64,000 bases of DNA from Valencia hispanica (taxonomy: Eukaryota > Chordata > Actinopteri > Cyprinodontiformes > Valenciidae), in the NCBI GenBank assembly GCA_963556495.2, contig OY747717.1, positions 2,277,501 to 2,341,500 of the forward strand, given 5' to 3'. The position numbers and the translations under genes were made by a program. The notes beneath the pieces are model-generated. The model was given only the letters and a program-made list of their open reading frames with translations, did no database searches and was not told the origin of the DNA. Shown in pieces: positions 11,659-22,660 of this stretch. Numbering within the stretch: position 1 is the stretch's first letter; each line of letters begins with the position of its first letter.

Positions 11659-12809
11659 AGATGCTAATCAGAAATTAAACAAAATCTTATAATTATTTCG
11701 AAGGCATGTTGGCGCCCAAAACGTCAACAAGAAATGCTCCAATAAAGGTTGAGGTCAGCTTCCTTCTATTACCTAGCCTAAAGCTGAGCTGAAGATGTGT
11801 TAATGTAGAAGAAGAAGAAGCTGAGCCGAGCAAAAACCAGAAACCCAGAAAAAGGCTGAGTCACTGGTTGCTATGGGGATTCCCTCCTCTGGCACAGTAA
11901 GGGAGGGAGTCACCATAGCAACCGATTCTGATTCTTACACAGATCGTTTTAGGGTTGAAAATAAAAGTCTTATTTTCATTATTCCCTGTAGAAGAATTGT
12001 AAATGGTACCCCAAAATTTCCAGAACCAGAACCTGCTGGTCACACATGTAAATGTTTATGTTTGCACTGTTTTATGTAGAAGACACCAGACATTTAGAAG
12101 AAAGAAATCTGAGCTAGTTGGACGGAAAACTGTAAGTCCTACAGCAGTGGGAGACACGCTGGGTGAAAAGAGACAAACATACCGACATTTTGAGAACCAA
12201 CGACTCAAATGGACCTTGGAGATGAAAGCAGTTTTACATAAATACATTTCTACATATTTCGACTGTTTTTGAAATTAACACACTGTGAGCTGAACATTCT
12301 GAGATAAAATCACCAAAAAGAATAATCAGACTTAAACTGTGATTGTTTAAATACTATAAAAAAGAAAAAAAATTAAATTTTTAGTCAAGCAAAGTTCAAC
12401 TTTCTGTGAGTAGGTTATAATTTGAATGTTGTTTCTGTTGGGAAGTATGGCAGGGCTAGGAGACTAAACAAAATTTTAATCTTCACCGTGGTCCCTGGGA
12501 CTGACATTTATAAGACTAAGAAAGTGATGAAATAGAGAAACGAACTCGGTAGAGGCAGATGATCAGCGACTCAAAGGACCGAGAGAAAACGTATTGGGAC
12601 ATTTATGAGATTGGATCAACATAATTTTCTGGTAATTATGCAAAAAAAAATAAATAAAAAGGTTACAAAAACATTGCCAAAGTGCAGCAGGTATAATGAA
12701 AACAGAATTAAACTGAGGACAAAACCCTGAGGAACACCAGCCTAAACACCTTAGGAAGAGATAATGATGCACGTCTTTCTCTGACCTGTCTTCATTGTCT
12801 GATTGGCAG
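11659..12809. other. intron upstream of the first neogenin exon seen
   Basis: No gene or clear repeat. A sign of the preceding neogenin exon (WSMTAHGTT-like end of an FNIII domain) was looked for and not found. Confidence 0.5.
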
Positions 12810-12917
12810 CTCCAAGCTCCGCCCCCAAAGATCTGACAGTCATCAGTCGGGAAGGACGTCCTCGTGCGGTTCTCATCAGCTGGCAACCCCCGATGGAAGC
12901 TAACGGACGCATCACAG
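12810..12917 (+). CDS. neo1: neogenin exon: start of last fibronectin type III domain
   Basis: This 108-nt exon encodes the first strands of the sixth (last) FNIII domain of neogenin, a single-pass receptor for netrins and RGMs. The translation reads [20 protein letters not shown] and then [12 protein letters not shown]; the SWQPP.EANG pattern is shared by DCC and neogenin. It is preceded by a CAG acceptor (ends 12809) and followed by a GT donor (12918). It begins with two bases completing a codon and ends with one base of a Gly codon finished by the next exon, so both flanking introns are phase 1. The preceding exon was not found in the 12.8 kb upstream. Family assignment is from remembered neogenin/DCC sequence; the downstream exons choose neogenin over DCC. 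Paralogue a or b is not resolved. Confidence 0.93.
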
Positions 12918-13337
12918 GTCCGAACGCCACAGGTCTCCGACCACATCTGCATCTTTAATCACAGCGAGCACGCACAGTTCATCCAGGCTAACAGTCATTT
13001 TGGCTTCTAAAAATGTTCTAATGTCTTTGTTAGCAAATGTTGGGAAAAGTAAAGATTTCAGTTGTTTATGTCTCCAAACACACATGGAACCCGTTCCTCC
13101 ATTGTTCCCGCTCTCTTCCTGGGGGTAATTGGCTTCACTGCCAAACTGTTTGTTTTTAACGAGCCGCGCTGCTCCTGCAGCGTCCCGGAGGACGAATCAA
13201 ACAACCCCAGCAAGCCTTACAGAACATCCAGTTCAGCACACACACATACCAGGCCCCGTTTGATATTACGCTTTCTCCACATTCATTTCCAAACATCTTA
13301 GTAAATATGCTAACATGAGAAAGTTTGTGTCTCACAG

Positions 13338-13532
13338 GCTACATCCTGTACCACACCCTGGATAAGAACATGCTGATAGACGACTGGGTAATGGAGGCCA
13401 TCAGCGGCGACCGGCTGACCCACCAGGTCGTGGACCTGAACCTCGACACTGTTTATTACTTCAGGATTCAGGCCAAAAACGCCAAAGGGGTGGGGCCTCT
13501 GTCTGAGCCTGTGCAGTTCAGGACGGCTAAAG
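13338..13532 (+). CDS. neo1: neogenin exon: remainder of last fibronectin type III domain
   Basis: This 195-nt exon completes the last FNIII domain. It reads [10 protein letters not shown]...[16 protein letters not shown], then [20 protein letters not shown] and [12 protein letters not shown], with the Tyr-corner YYFRIQA and the closing [12 protein letters not shown] strand expected of FNIII. Acceptor CAG ends at 13337 and the GT donor is at 13533. Both ends are phase 1 and join in frame with the exons before and after. This FNIII block lies in the membrane-proximal region that in neogenin takes part in RGM binding (family knowledge). The 420-bp intron before it has no recognisable repeat. 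Confidence 0.95.
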
Positions 13533-13617
13533 GTACATCAGGGTTTCAGCGTGTGGCTGTAGTCCGTCCAGATCTCCATCTGCTTCTAATCGGCTCTGTT
13601 TCTCCTGCCTTTTTCAG

Positions 13618-13650
13618 TGGAGCTTCCAGACAAGATGGCTAACGATCAAG
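13618..13650 (+). CDS. neo1: neogenin 33-nt microexon (juxtamembrane linker)
   Basis: A very short exon between a pyrimidine-rich TTTTTCAG acceptor (ends 13617) and a GT donor (13651). With one base from the previous exon it reads [11 protein letters not shown], the linker that follows the last FNIII domain in neogenin. The length is a multiple of three with phase 1 on both sides, so skipping it would keep the frame. The intron upstream is only 85 bp; the one downstream is about 14 kb. Confidence 0.9.
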
Positions 13651-14149
13651 GTTAGATTCATCCCATCCTCAAAGTGCTTCTTTAACATATTTATCATCTT
13701 TTCTCCTTCGTTTGATTCAAACCACTTAATCTCCTAATCGAGACTATTATGGGTAATTCTTCCCTGAGATATGAATCATCCTTAAGTAATCACATTTATA
13801 TTTGTATTCTATTCAAGTTTGAAAACGAAAATGAATATTCTCATTCTACAAAACATGAAAAACAAGAGAACATGTCATTCCAGTAAGGCAGGTGTGTTGT
13901 TGATCCTCACAAGTCATGAAATAACTACAGGTAAATGGAATAAACAAGTCGACATGTACGGTCACACAGAACCAGAGTTGCTTTGACGAACGTTTAAGTT
14001 TATCTTCATCGCATGCAGTGAGGATGAAGCCAAGAGAGATAGAGACCTGTGTTAGACTCTATCTACATGCTGTATTTCTGTCCTACCATCACAAACATAA
14101 ACACGAGGAGTTTGTTAAACTCTCCTGGGATTATAACCGGACCTGTGAG
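13651..14149. other. neogenin intron, no feature seen
   Basis: AT-rich intron sequence after the microexon; no repeat or gene recognised. Confidence 0.5.
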
Positions 14150-14450
14150 CAGAGGTGGCTAGTAACTAGTTAGATTTACTTAAGTAACTTTTTGGAAAAA
14201 CTTTACTGCTCGGAGTACTTTTACCATACCGTACCTTACACTTTTACTTAGGTAATATTATTATGAAGTATCGCTACTCTTGAGTAAAATTTCTGGATAT
14301 TCTTCCTATGTTGAGTAACTTCACCAAATAAAGAACAAACATGTTTTAACCAAGGACACACGAGAGACAGAGTCAAAAATACGTTCGGTTAAAGTGAGAC
14401 CTTTAGTTTGTACACAAGCTTTGATGTTTTCATGTTATTTTCCATCTGCT
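14150..14450 (+). repeat. dispersed repeat, related to 37861-38511
   Basis: Starts CAGAGGTGGCTAGTAACTAG and contains AAGTAACTTTTTGGAA, TACTCTTGAGTAAAATT and AACATGTTT words that recur in the same order at 37861-38511. The CAG start suggests a hAT-type non-autonomous element. Right boundary is approximate. Confidence 0.55.
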
Positions 14451-14586
14451 GATTCTGTTGGGCCATTTGTAGATCTAAAAGATACAGTAAACACCTATAT
14501 TGCCAAGGACAAAGACTCTTTTCTCTAGTTAAAGCAATACTGTTTGCACAATCGTATATTGCAAGGACTACATATATAAATAAATT

Positions 14587-15523
14587 AGGGGTATAAGGCT
14601 ACATTATACATGTATTTGTATAGTTTGGTACGGCCCTGTCGGTTTGGTACGTACGTCTACCGAAAGCATCCAGTTGTTTTCTACCTGAACTCATGCAGAA
14701 TGTTTATGTGCAGAAGTCAGAGCGCAGTGCTACTTTCTGCAGGGAAACTTTAAAAAGCGACACCAAAACCGAACAGAAAGGACTCCCGGCTATCACTAAA
14801 CTCTGCTGTCTGGGAACATGAATGGTTTCTCATGCAGCTACAGTAGAAAAAGAAAGATGGACCGAACCAGAACTTTGTCAGCGAACGCATCTTTCAGCAG
14901 CAATAAGGTCCATAACACGCTCTGCTCTGAACTGAATGACTCACCTGAAACAATGTCAAGCTGGATGGAAACATCACTGATACTAGAGAAAAACCAGCTG
15001 ACGTCCAACATGGCGACCAGCAGCATCCAATCAGCCCAAACTCCTTATTCTGGAGAAAATGCAAGTTGGCAGAATCCAAGTTGATGAGAAGGGATTTTCC
15101 CCAACAGCTGGCCATGCTGCATTCAAGTACAGCTGGAAAACTAGGCTGTCTAAATATCAGAACAAATCCAAAGTGATTTAAGCATGTTTTATTCTCAAAT
15201 ATTGGCAAAGTATTAAAGATTTCTAAACATTGACACAGACTGTTTTCATGTGGTTATATATTTTTTTCTACTCTGTCTGCTTGTACTATTTTATTTATTT
15301 AAATTAAAAAATAATCCAATCAAATCTCCAGTCATTTCTATACTTTAATCTTTTTTAAACTATACAACATTATGAAATCTAATTAATTTTAGAAATTAAA
15401 AGAAATGAATTCAGGAAAAAAGGTTCTTTATTTAATGCTTCTCATTTGTATTTACTTATTTATTTTGATTAAAGTGTACCAAAAACGTACCAAACCGTGA
15501 CTTTCTTGTACCGTTACACCCCT
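14587..15523. mobile_element. inverted-repeat DNA element, non-autonomous
   Basis: Left end AGGGGTATAAGG...AGTTTGGTACGG; right end, read on the other strand, AGGGGTGTAACGG...ACGGTTTGGTACG. No transposase can be read; the 88-codon open frame at 14818-15084 has no recognisable domain. Ends resemble hAT-type elements; target duplication not found. Confidence 0.6.
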
Positions 15524-16330
15524 AAAACTGTAAGCATTAGTTTTATATTGAAAAATTGATAAAATTGATGCGTAACATTTTGTAACATTTCCTGGTGTTA
15601 AATTCTAGTTTTTTTGTCCTAACTTAAAAAAAGAGGTCAACAAATACTATAGAAGTTATTTTATTAACTAATTTGTTTTTATTTTTTTATGGTTAGAATA
15701 CCTCTCTGACACTTCATAACCATTCTGTTATATAAGCTCCAATTAATATAAATTCTACATAACTTTAATATAAATTCAACCTAATGCTTGTAAATACCAG
15801 AGGAGAAATTGCACCGTTTATTTGATCCAAGCGAGCGGAGAGGGCTGCAGTTGGTGGAGACAGAAAGTTTGCTGCTGTTTCTGGCTGAAACTTGAGTCTC
15901 GTTATATAACTTTATGCATTTTGGCCAAGAATTCATTAGCCTGGAGCTAATGAACTACAAGCCAGTCCTGTTTCCAGTGCAACCGCTTTGATTCTGGAAA
16001 GAACCAGGACGCTGTGTCTATATTTACAGCTAACATCAGCAGATTTTATTCACAGCAGCGCCACGACCATGTTGGTTCTCCAGCTTCGCTACGGCTCTAT
16101 CAAACAACTGGAAGGTAGGCTTATTTTTGAGCTGTAGTCTTTAAAAATGACAATGACAAAAACAAACAAAACAGAAGAAAATACATTTTAATATTTAATT
16201 TAAAATGTTTTTTGTTTTTTTGTTGAGGAATAAATTAGGACACCCCCACATTTATTCCCACATTAAAATGGCTAAAATCACTGAAAGGCTCATGATTTGA
16301 ACGTCATCACTCTGCATTTTGAAGGCGATT
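15524..16330. other. neogenin intron, no gene seen
   Basis: AT-rich; no supported gene or repeat boundary. Confidence 0.45.
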
Positions 16331-17868
16331 CGTCTTGTTATCCATAAATCCTGATGAACCCAGTCAGTTAGGTAGATTACAGGCATGTCTGGAAGACATA
16401 AAAACATGGATGAATCTAAACTTTTTGCTTTTAAATTCTGACAAGACAGAAGTTGCTGTCTTTGGACCAGAAGTTCTTAAACAGAAACTGATTAGTCAAT
16501 CCCTTCATCTGGATGGCATTAAATTGGCCCCCAGTAATAACGTAAAGAACCTCTGCGTTATTTTTGACCAAGACTTGACATTTAAATCCCATATTAAACA
16601 GGTTTCTAGGATTTCTTTCTTTCACCTCCGGAATATTGCTAAAATTAGAAACATCCTGTCCAGGAGTGATGCTGAGAAACTAGTCCATGCATTTGTTACC
16701 TCAAGGCTGAACTACTGTAATTCTTTACTATCAGGAAGTCCACAAAATGCCATTAAAAGCCTTCAGTTGATCCAAAATACGGCAGCAAGAGTTCTGATGA
16801 ATATTAAAAAGAGAGATCACATTTCTCCTGTTTTAGCTTCCCTTCATTGGCTCCCTGTTAAATCCAGAATAGAATTTAAGATCCTTCTTCTTACATATAA
16901 AGCCCATAATAATCAGCTCCATCATACATCAGAGATCTAATTGTTCCTTATGTTCCTAACAGAGCCCTTCGCTCTCAGACTCCAGGTTTACTTGTAGTTC
17001 CTAGGATTTCTAAAAGTAGAATGGGAGGCAGATCTTTTAGTTCTCAGGCTCCTCTCCTGTGGAACCAGCTCCCAGCTTTAGTCCGTGAGGCAGACACTCT
17101 GTTTACTTTTAAGGTCAGGCTTAAAACTTTCCTTTTTGATAAAGCTTATAGTTAGAGTGGCTAAGGTCATCCTGAGCTATCTCTGTAGTTATGCTGCTAT
17201 AGGCTTAGACTGCTCGAGGACAGACTAACCACTTCTCTTCACTCTGCTACTTTTCTCTCCTACTACTCTCCCGTTGTATTACAGTACATTCTGTTATTTC
17301 GACTGTTAACTTTGTTTTCTCTCAGTGTTTTTCTCTCCATAGAAGATATACCTGGTCTGGTATCCTGCTTGGCTGCAATGCCCTGTTGGATGGGGGGCAT
17401 CGACTGGGATGATCCTCTCAGTAACTGAACATCCACTGTGTCCTGTTATCAACTTTTTACTTTCTGTAACATAGAAAGTTCTCTTATATCAGATCTTCTG
17501 TTCCTTCTGTGTTTCTGCTCTGTCTTCTCAAACCCCCAGACGGTCGTGGCAGATGGCCGCTCCTACTGAGCCTGGTTTTGGTTCTGTTGGAGGTTTCTTC
17601 CTGTTAAAGGGGAGTTTTTCCTCTCCACCGTCGCTACATGCTTGCTCAGTATGAGGGATTGCTGAAGGATTGCTGTGGTTGGAAAGTCTGCATCAACGGG
17701 GCCCAACCTCACGCCAATGACTGACGCAATCTGCTGGGATTCCTTAAATAGGAAACTTTTTAACTGATTGGAATGTTTGTATAAATGTATTGAAATGACT
17801 TCTTGTTAAGAGCCTTGAGATGACATCTGTTGTGAATTGGCGCTATATAAATAAACTGAATTGAATTA
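16331..17868 (+). mobile_element. L2-type LINE, 5'-truncated, same subfamily as 4947-5890
   Basis: The open part (16335-16940) encodes the end of an L2-type reverse transcriptase: a thumb-like region with FLLLNSDKTEVAVFGP, FDQDLTFKSHIKQVSR, RNIAKIRNILSRSDAEKLVH, SRLNYCNSLLSG and LQLIQNTAARVL, then SLHWLPVKSRIEFKILLLTY. The catalytic YADD motif lies upstream of the truncation and is absent. Stops then interrupt the last coding part; a 3' UTR and ACTGAATTGAATT tail follow. Confidence 0.9.
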
Positions 17869-18876
17869 TTTTCAACCTTAGACATTTAGTTTGGTGTTTC
17901 AAGAAATCTGCCCAGATCTCACCGTCCAAGCAGGTTCACCCTGAGAGCAGACCACAAGATACAAAAAGAAAGTCTCAAAAAAACCTTCAAATACAATCAG
18001 GGACCTCCAGCAGGTTCTCGCTACTGTTGATGGAAAAGTCTGTCCAATCAGAAAGAGACCGAACAAGTTTAACTTCCATGTTTAAGGAGGAAACCTTCTA
18101 AAGATGAGTCTAAACTGTCACTATATGGACACCAGACCAGGAACAGCTGCCAGGGGGGAGGGTGTACTAACTTTTTCCCCAGCTACAAAACACATCTTTT
18201 AATGAGCAAAGCGAGGTAAATTTTTGGTGTTTTAATGTATTTAAATTATTTTCCTGAGATAAATAAACGTCACACGGAAGAAAGAGAGAAAAAGAAGTTC
18301 CTCTGGTTTCTTCCAACCCCTGATTATGTTGTTTAATTTATCTAAGTCGAAGCTAAAACCGCTCGCTAATTAAGCAACACAATAATTTATCCTATAAGAA
18401 GCGTTAATGGCAGTGAGCTGTGTTTGAAACCGCCTTGAGGTTTATCTGTTGAACTCAGATGTAATTAAGGTTCCCTTCACTGAGTTCGTTTCATCAACAA
18501 ACAAACAGCTTGGTTATAATGAGCGCTCAGAAACGTGTCTAGTCTGACATGAAACGGCGTTTTTGCAGCCTGTGAATCTAAACCGTAATGAATTTCAGTA
18601 TCAGTGTGAAACAGAATCTCGGTCTGCTGTCGGATTGGACCGGAACCAGAAGCAGAGCGTCATCATCAGCAGCGCTGCAGAGGAGATCTTTGGGTTATTA
18701 CATTTTAGCAACGTTTGTCGTTCTTTTTGGCTACGTTTGTGCTTTGAAATCGCTTCATTTAAAGTTGAAAACAAAAGAAAAGGAGAAGGCTGGGTGGGAG
18801 AAGGTTTCAGCCTCCGCCTGGACGAAATCAGCCAGATTAAAGCGAGGAGGGGGAAAGTTGGAACCTGGTTAAACTA
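17869..18876. other. neogenin intron, no gene seen
   Basis: The segment at about 17900-18160 has a vague likeness to Tc1-type transposase DNA, too decayed to claim. The two overlapping open frames at 18563-18925 have no recognisable domain. Confidence 0.4.
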
Positions 18877-19830
18877 CAGATGCACCATATATTTCTATAT
18901 TAGCATCGGTACCGGCCAGCGTTAACATATCGGCCCGATAGGTAAAACTGGGCCGATATTGAAAACCAATAATTCTTTCCATGTTGCTGTCGTGTCCTGG
19001 GGGGAGGGGGGTGTCATGTGATATCTGTTTGGTCATGTGACAGTGATGTCAGCGATATGGTCGATTTTCACGGTGTCCAAAGGGTAGAAAAATGTACGTA
19101 ATCAGTAAATATCAGGTATCAGCCAAAGGAGTTACCATATTTTCCGGACTATAAGTCGCACTGTTTTTAAAAGTTTGGCTGGTCCTGCGACTTATAAACC
19201 GAAGCATGTGCCGGTATTTGCTACACCTGCACTACTGAATATTCAACGTTTAAACAGTAGCTTACAACCGAGAAAGACTGAACACAAATGTTAGTGGTAT
19301 GGAGTGAGATCGAGTTTGGTAAACAGGTTATTCTTTATTTTATGGTTATTTTATAAAAATGAATAACTGTTAATGTGTTACGTTAACATACCAGACACCT
19401 ATTCAGTTTGTTGTTTATGATATGTGTGGTTGAATAACTGTGTTGCGTTAGCATACCGCACACCTATTCACCCTGTTGCTCTCGGTTCTATTATCATTAA
19501 CTTATCTTTCAAGATGAAATCCCTGTTCTTGGTCTCGGAATTTGGGAAAATAAATTTCCTCAAAAAATGCGACTTATAGTCCAGTGCAACTTATATATGT
19601 TTTTTTCTTCTTCTTCTTCATGATGCCTTTTTGGGCTGGTGCGACTTATACTCCGGAGCGACTTATAGTCCAGAAAAAACGATATATTATTATTGGATTT
19701 TGGGCTAGATTTTGAAATAGGAGCTTTGTGGTCAATTTCTGATTATAGGTTTTTGTGAAATGTTAGTTTTTTTCTGTCTTTAGTATCTGATATTAGTGAT
19801 TTTATGATAACCACCGTTAGCATCGGTTTC
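18877..19830. repeat. decayed hAT-type element with nested MITE
   Basis: Starts CAGATGCACCATATAT and shows the repeated CGGCCCGATA / GGGCCGATAT words of a dispersed fish element. It is split by the MITE at 19140-19677. Right end unclear. Confidence 0.4.
19140..19677. mobile_element. MITE with TTTTCCGGACTATAAGTCGC ends
   Basis: Left end TTTTCCGGACTATAAGTCGC and right end, on the other strand, TTTTCTGGACTATAAGTCGC form near-perfect terminal inverted repeats. Internal GCGACTTATA words recur near the right end. Non-coding. It sits in the older element 18877-19830. Confidence 0.8.
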
Positions 19831-20309
19831 TAGACTCACACCTTTTTTTTTATGTCCAAAAAGATACCAACTCTCCTAAATCCAGTATGTTTTATAACAG
19901 TTAAAGGTTGAAAGTTCACAATCATCAAGCCCACCACCTTGGTTTGCGAGCTCAGCCTTCCTGTTAGTTGCTGAAAGTGTTGCTCTCTCTCACCGTCTCG
20001 CAACCCTAACCATACACACGTTACAGAAAATTTATTTTATTTTCTTGTGGCTTCTTACGTCTCTTTGACTTTATATGAAACACTTTGCTGATACCAAAGG
20101 TAAAGATTGGCCCCAGAGACTCAAAGATTTCACAACCTTTTTAGTTTCAAACACATTTTTGTTTAGGGTTAATCTCGGTTACAAAATTGGGCTAAATTTG
20201 CTTGCAGAAAAATACTATAAAAACTGTACAGTAAGATAAATGTAATATGTCATACATGTGTACTTCAGGATTCCATGAACTTTATATAGTTCTTATTATA
20301 AAATGATCA
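19831..20309. other. neogenin intron, no feature seen
   Basis: AT-rich sequence with no gene or repeat recognised. Confidence 0.45.
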
Positions 20310-20678
20310 AAATCTATAGAGGAATGAAACCCAAAGGTATTCAGTATTCAACTCCTTTTACTCTGATACCCCCCAAAAATGAAATCCAGTGCAACCATCA
20401 GAAGCCCCCCTAATCAGCAACCAGAGTCCAGATGTTCTGGTTCTGGTCTCAGAGGAACCCAGCAGCAGGTCAGGGAGGAGGTTCTGGTCCAGTTTAAAGC
20501 AGGGTCAGGGACATTGAGAGATGGAGCACCTGCAGACCTACCGGGACATGGACGTCCACCTGAACCGACAGGAGAGCTGTAATCAGAGAAGCTCTGGAGG
20601 AGCTGCAGAGATCCTCAGCTCAGGTGGGAGGAAGAAGTCCTGTCATCAGTTTGCTGGAAGCCATGAAGGAGCAATCAT

Positions 20679-20922
20679 TGTCAGAGCCTGTAGAGCTCTG
20701 CCCCTGATTATGATTATTCACTGCACCTGTTCCTGATATGCCTCACCTGATTCTCCTCATCTGTTTGCCCTATTTAAGTTCCATCTGATCCTTCACTCAT
20801 GGCCGGATCATTGTCTATGGACAAAACCCTTCTCTGTGTTGTTGCACCATTAAATCTTGGTTTTCACCTTTCATCAACGTCTGCGCCTGGATCCTTCCTT
20901 TAACAAGCGGCACATCCTGACA
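20679..20922 (+). mobile_element. LTR-like sequence
   Basis: 244 bp starting TGTCAG and ending CTGACA (matching inverted hexamers). It contains a TATTTAAG promoter-like box near 20772 and ATTAAA near 20850. Similar in layout to the LTR-like sequence at 40437-40735 (shared CCGG.TCATTGTC). It directly precedes the ORF starting at 20941, in the position of a 5' LTR; no matching 3' LTR was found. Confidence 0.6.
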
Positions 20923-20940
20923 GAATGATCCGGCCTTGAA

Positions 20941-22403
20941 ATGGATTCAGCAGACGAACCGGCAGATTTTCTGGCTTGGCTTGTGTGGGATCAGCTCGAA
21001 ACGATTGCCACCCTCCCGTCACCCTGGATCCGCCTGGAGGAGATCGAGGCGCTACGCCAGCTTCTGTCTCTGGTGCGCCCGATCCTGGACCCTCATGACT
21101 ACGCAGATCTACAGGTGGAGGTGGAGTCTGCTGACCAGGGAGCCCGGAAGCAGCCCACCTGGTCTGGAGGGCGATCCACTCTTCCAGCGGCATGTCTCCC
21201 GGAGGATCTCCTCACCGAGCTAGTCTGGACACGGCTGCATGCGATTCCCACCATCACGGCTCCCTGGATGCGCCTGACGAAGGCGGAGACGCTCGACAGC
21301 TTCTTCCTCTGCTGCGCCCGATCCTCAGCCCATTTGATCTGGCGGGTCTGACACTGGAGGCAGAGAAGGCTCATCAGGCGGCCAGAGAGCTGATGACCAG
21401 AACTGAGGGTCGATCCGCTCCTCCAGCAGCCAGCGCAGCAACCACTTCTGTCAAGTCAGGCGGCGTCTTTCATCCTCTGGCTGCGCTGGTTGCCCCCCTC
21501 TCGGACTGGTCGGAGACAGATGAGGAGGATGAGACGGATTCAGATCAAGTTACCTACATCATTCCATACTCCACCATCGGCGTCGTTTCTGTTTTGCCTG
21601 GCGTGTCCAGCCCGGAGCAGTGCGTGGAGCATCAGTCTTCCCTCATCGGTTCCAGGCTGGCGTACTGTCCTCCCGGAACCGGACCCCGCAGGCATGAGCG
21701 CCCGTCACCACCTCGCAGCAGACGACGGCGCCGTGGGAACAGACCAACTTCTGCGGGAGAGGTCGGACCTGCTGGCCCACGACCACTTTTCCCAGCCTCG
21801 ACCTGCGCTCCGACTCTTCCCGCTCCATCCGGTTCAGTTTGCTCAGCTCCAGTTCCGGTTGCCTCAGCTCCACTCTGCTCTCCATCTACAGCCAGTCCAG
21901 TTCCACAAAATTCTGTTCCAGTTCCTCTTTCTCCAGCTCAGCTTCTGCCGCCAGAGTTTGAGCCCAGTCCTGCCAGCTCCAAGTCAGAGCTCCAGAGTGT
22001 GGCTCTTCAGGCCCCGAAGCCTGCACCGCGTCGTCTCCGGGCTCCTGTGACTGTGTCCTGCCTGAGTCTTCAGGCCCCGACGCCTCCTCGTCGTCTCTGG
22101 GCCCCTGCGCCTGCTCCTCGGCTAAACCGCCAGGTTCCGAAGCCTGCACCTCGGCTGAACCGTCAGGTTCCGAAGCCTGCACCGCGCCTGAGCCTTCAGG
22201 CCCCGACGCCACCGCGTCGTCTCCGGGCCCCTGTGCCTGCTCCTCGGCTAAACCGCCAGGTTCCGAAGCCTGCACCTCGGCTGAACCGTCAGGTTCCGAA
22301 GCCTGCACCGCGCCTGAGCCTTCAGGCCCCAACGCCACCGCGTCATCTCCAGGCCCCTGTGCCTGCATCTTGCCTGAGTTGTCAGTTTCCGACGCCACCG
22401 TGA
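20941..22403 (+). pseudogene. LTR-linked ORF with duplicated Leu-rich domain and Pro-rich tail, unrecognised
   Basis: ATG at 20941, 18 bp after the LTR-like block. The first frame reads MDSADEPADFLAWLVWDQLE. Residues about 14-88 and the segment from about 93 are two copies of one domain (LVWDQLETIATLPSPWIRL versus LVWTRLHAIPTITAPWMRL, each followed by a RQLL..(V/L)RPIL helix and an aa-rich acidic/basic helix). One base appears missing near 21290-21296, after which the domain continues in the frame that stays open to 22403. Next come an acidic patch (SDWSETDEEDETDSD, about 21510), a basic patch (about 21720) and a Pro/Ala-rich tail made of 42-residue repeats. Position after an LTR suggests a Gag-like protein, but no zinc knuckle, protease or polymerase is seen. 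I do not recognise it. Confidence 0.55.
22061..22385 (+). repeat. 126-bp tandem repeat inside the LTR-linked ORF
   Basis: Units start CCTGAGYCTTCAGGCCCC at 22061, 22187 and 22313, exactly 126 bp apart (42 codons), with the third incomplete. Inside each unit GGTTCCGAAGCCTGCACC is itself doubled. It encodes Pro-rich PAPRLNRQVPK-type repeats and keeps frame. Confidence 0.9.
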
Positions 22404-22405
22404 CC

Positions 22406-22615
22406 GTCGTCCAGCCAGGGGACGCCCATCCGGCCGTCCTCCCGACCGTCATCCAGCCAGGGGACGCCCATCCGGCCGTCCTCCCGACCGTCATCCAGCC
22501 AGGGGACGCCCATCCGGCCGTCCTCCCGACCGTCGTCCAGCCAGGGGACGCCCATCCGGCCGTCCTCCCGACCACCGTCCAGCCAGGGGACGCCCACCTG
22601 GTCGTCCGCCTGACC
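22406..22615 (+). repeat. 42-bp tandem repeat, five units
   Basis: Five 42-bp units beginning GTCRTCCAGCCAGGGGACGC; the last is the most diverged. Unit length is a multiple of three. In one forward frame it reads VVQPGDAHPAVLPT repeats, but that frame differs from the Pro-rich ORF, which stops at 22403. Confidence 0.92.
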
Positions 22616-22660
22616 TCCAGGGCCGTTCATACTGGGACTCGGATATGGGATGGTCTAGAT

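Noticed and set aside
1..12809. More upstream neogenin exons
   Set aside because: I looked for FNIII strand patterns flanked by splice sites on the + strand and found none I could support.
12563..12952. 129-codon minus-strand open frame overlapping a neogenin exon
   Set aside because: It is antisense to a well-supported exon and has no domain.
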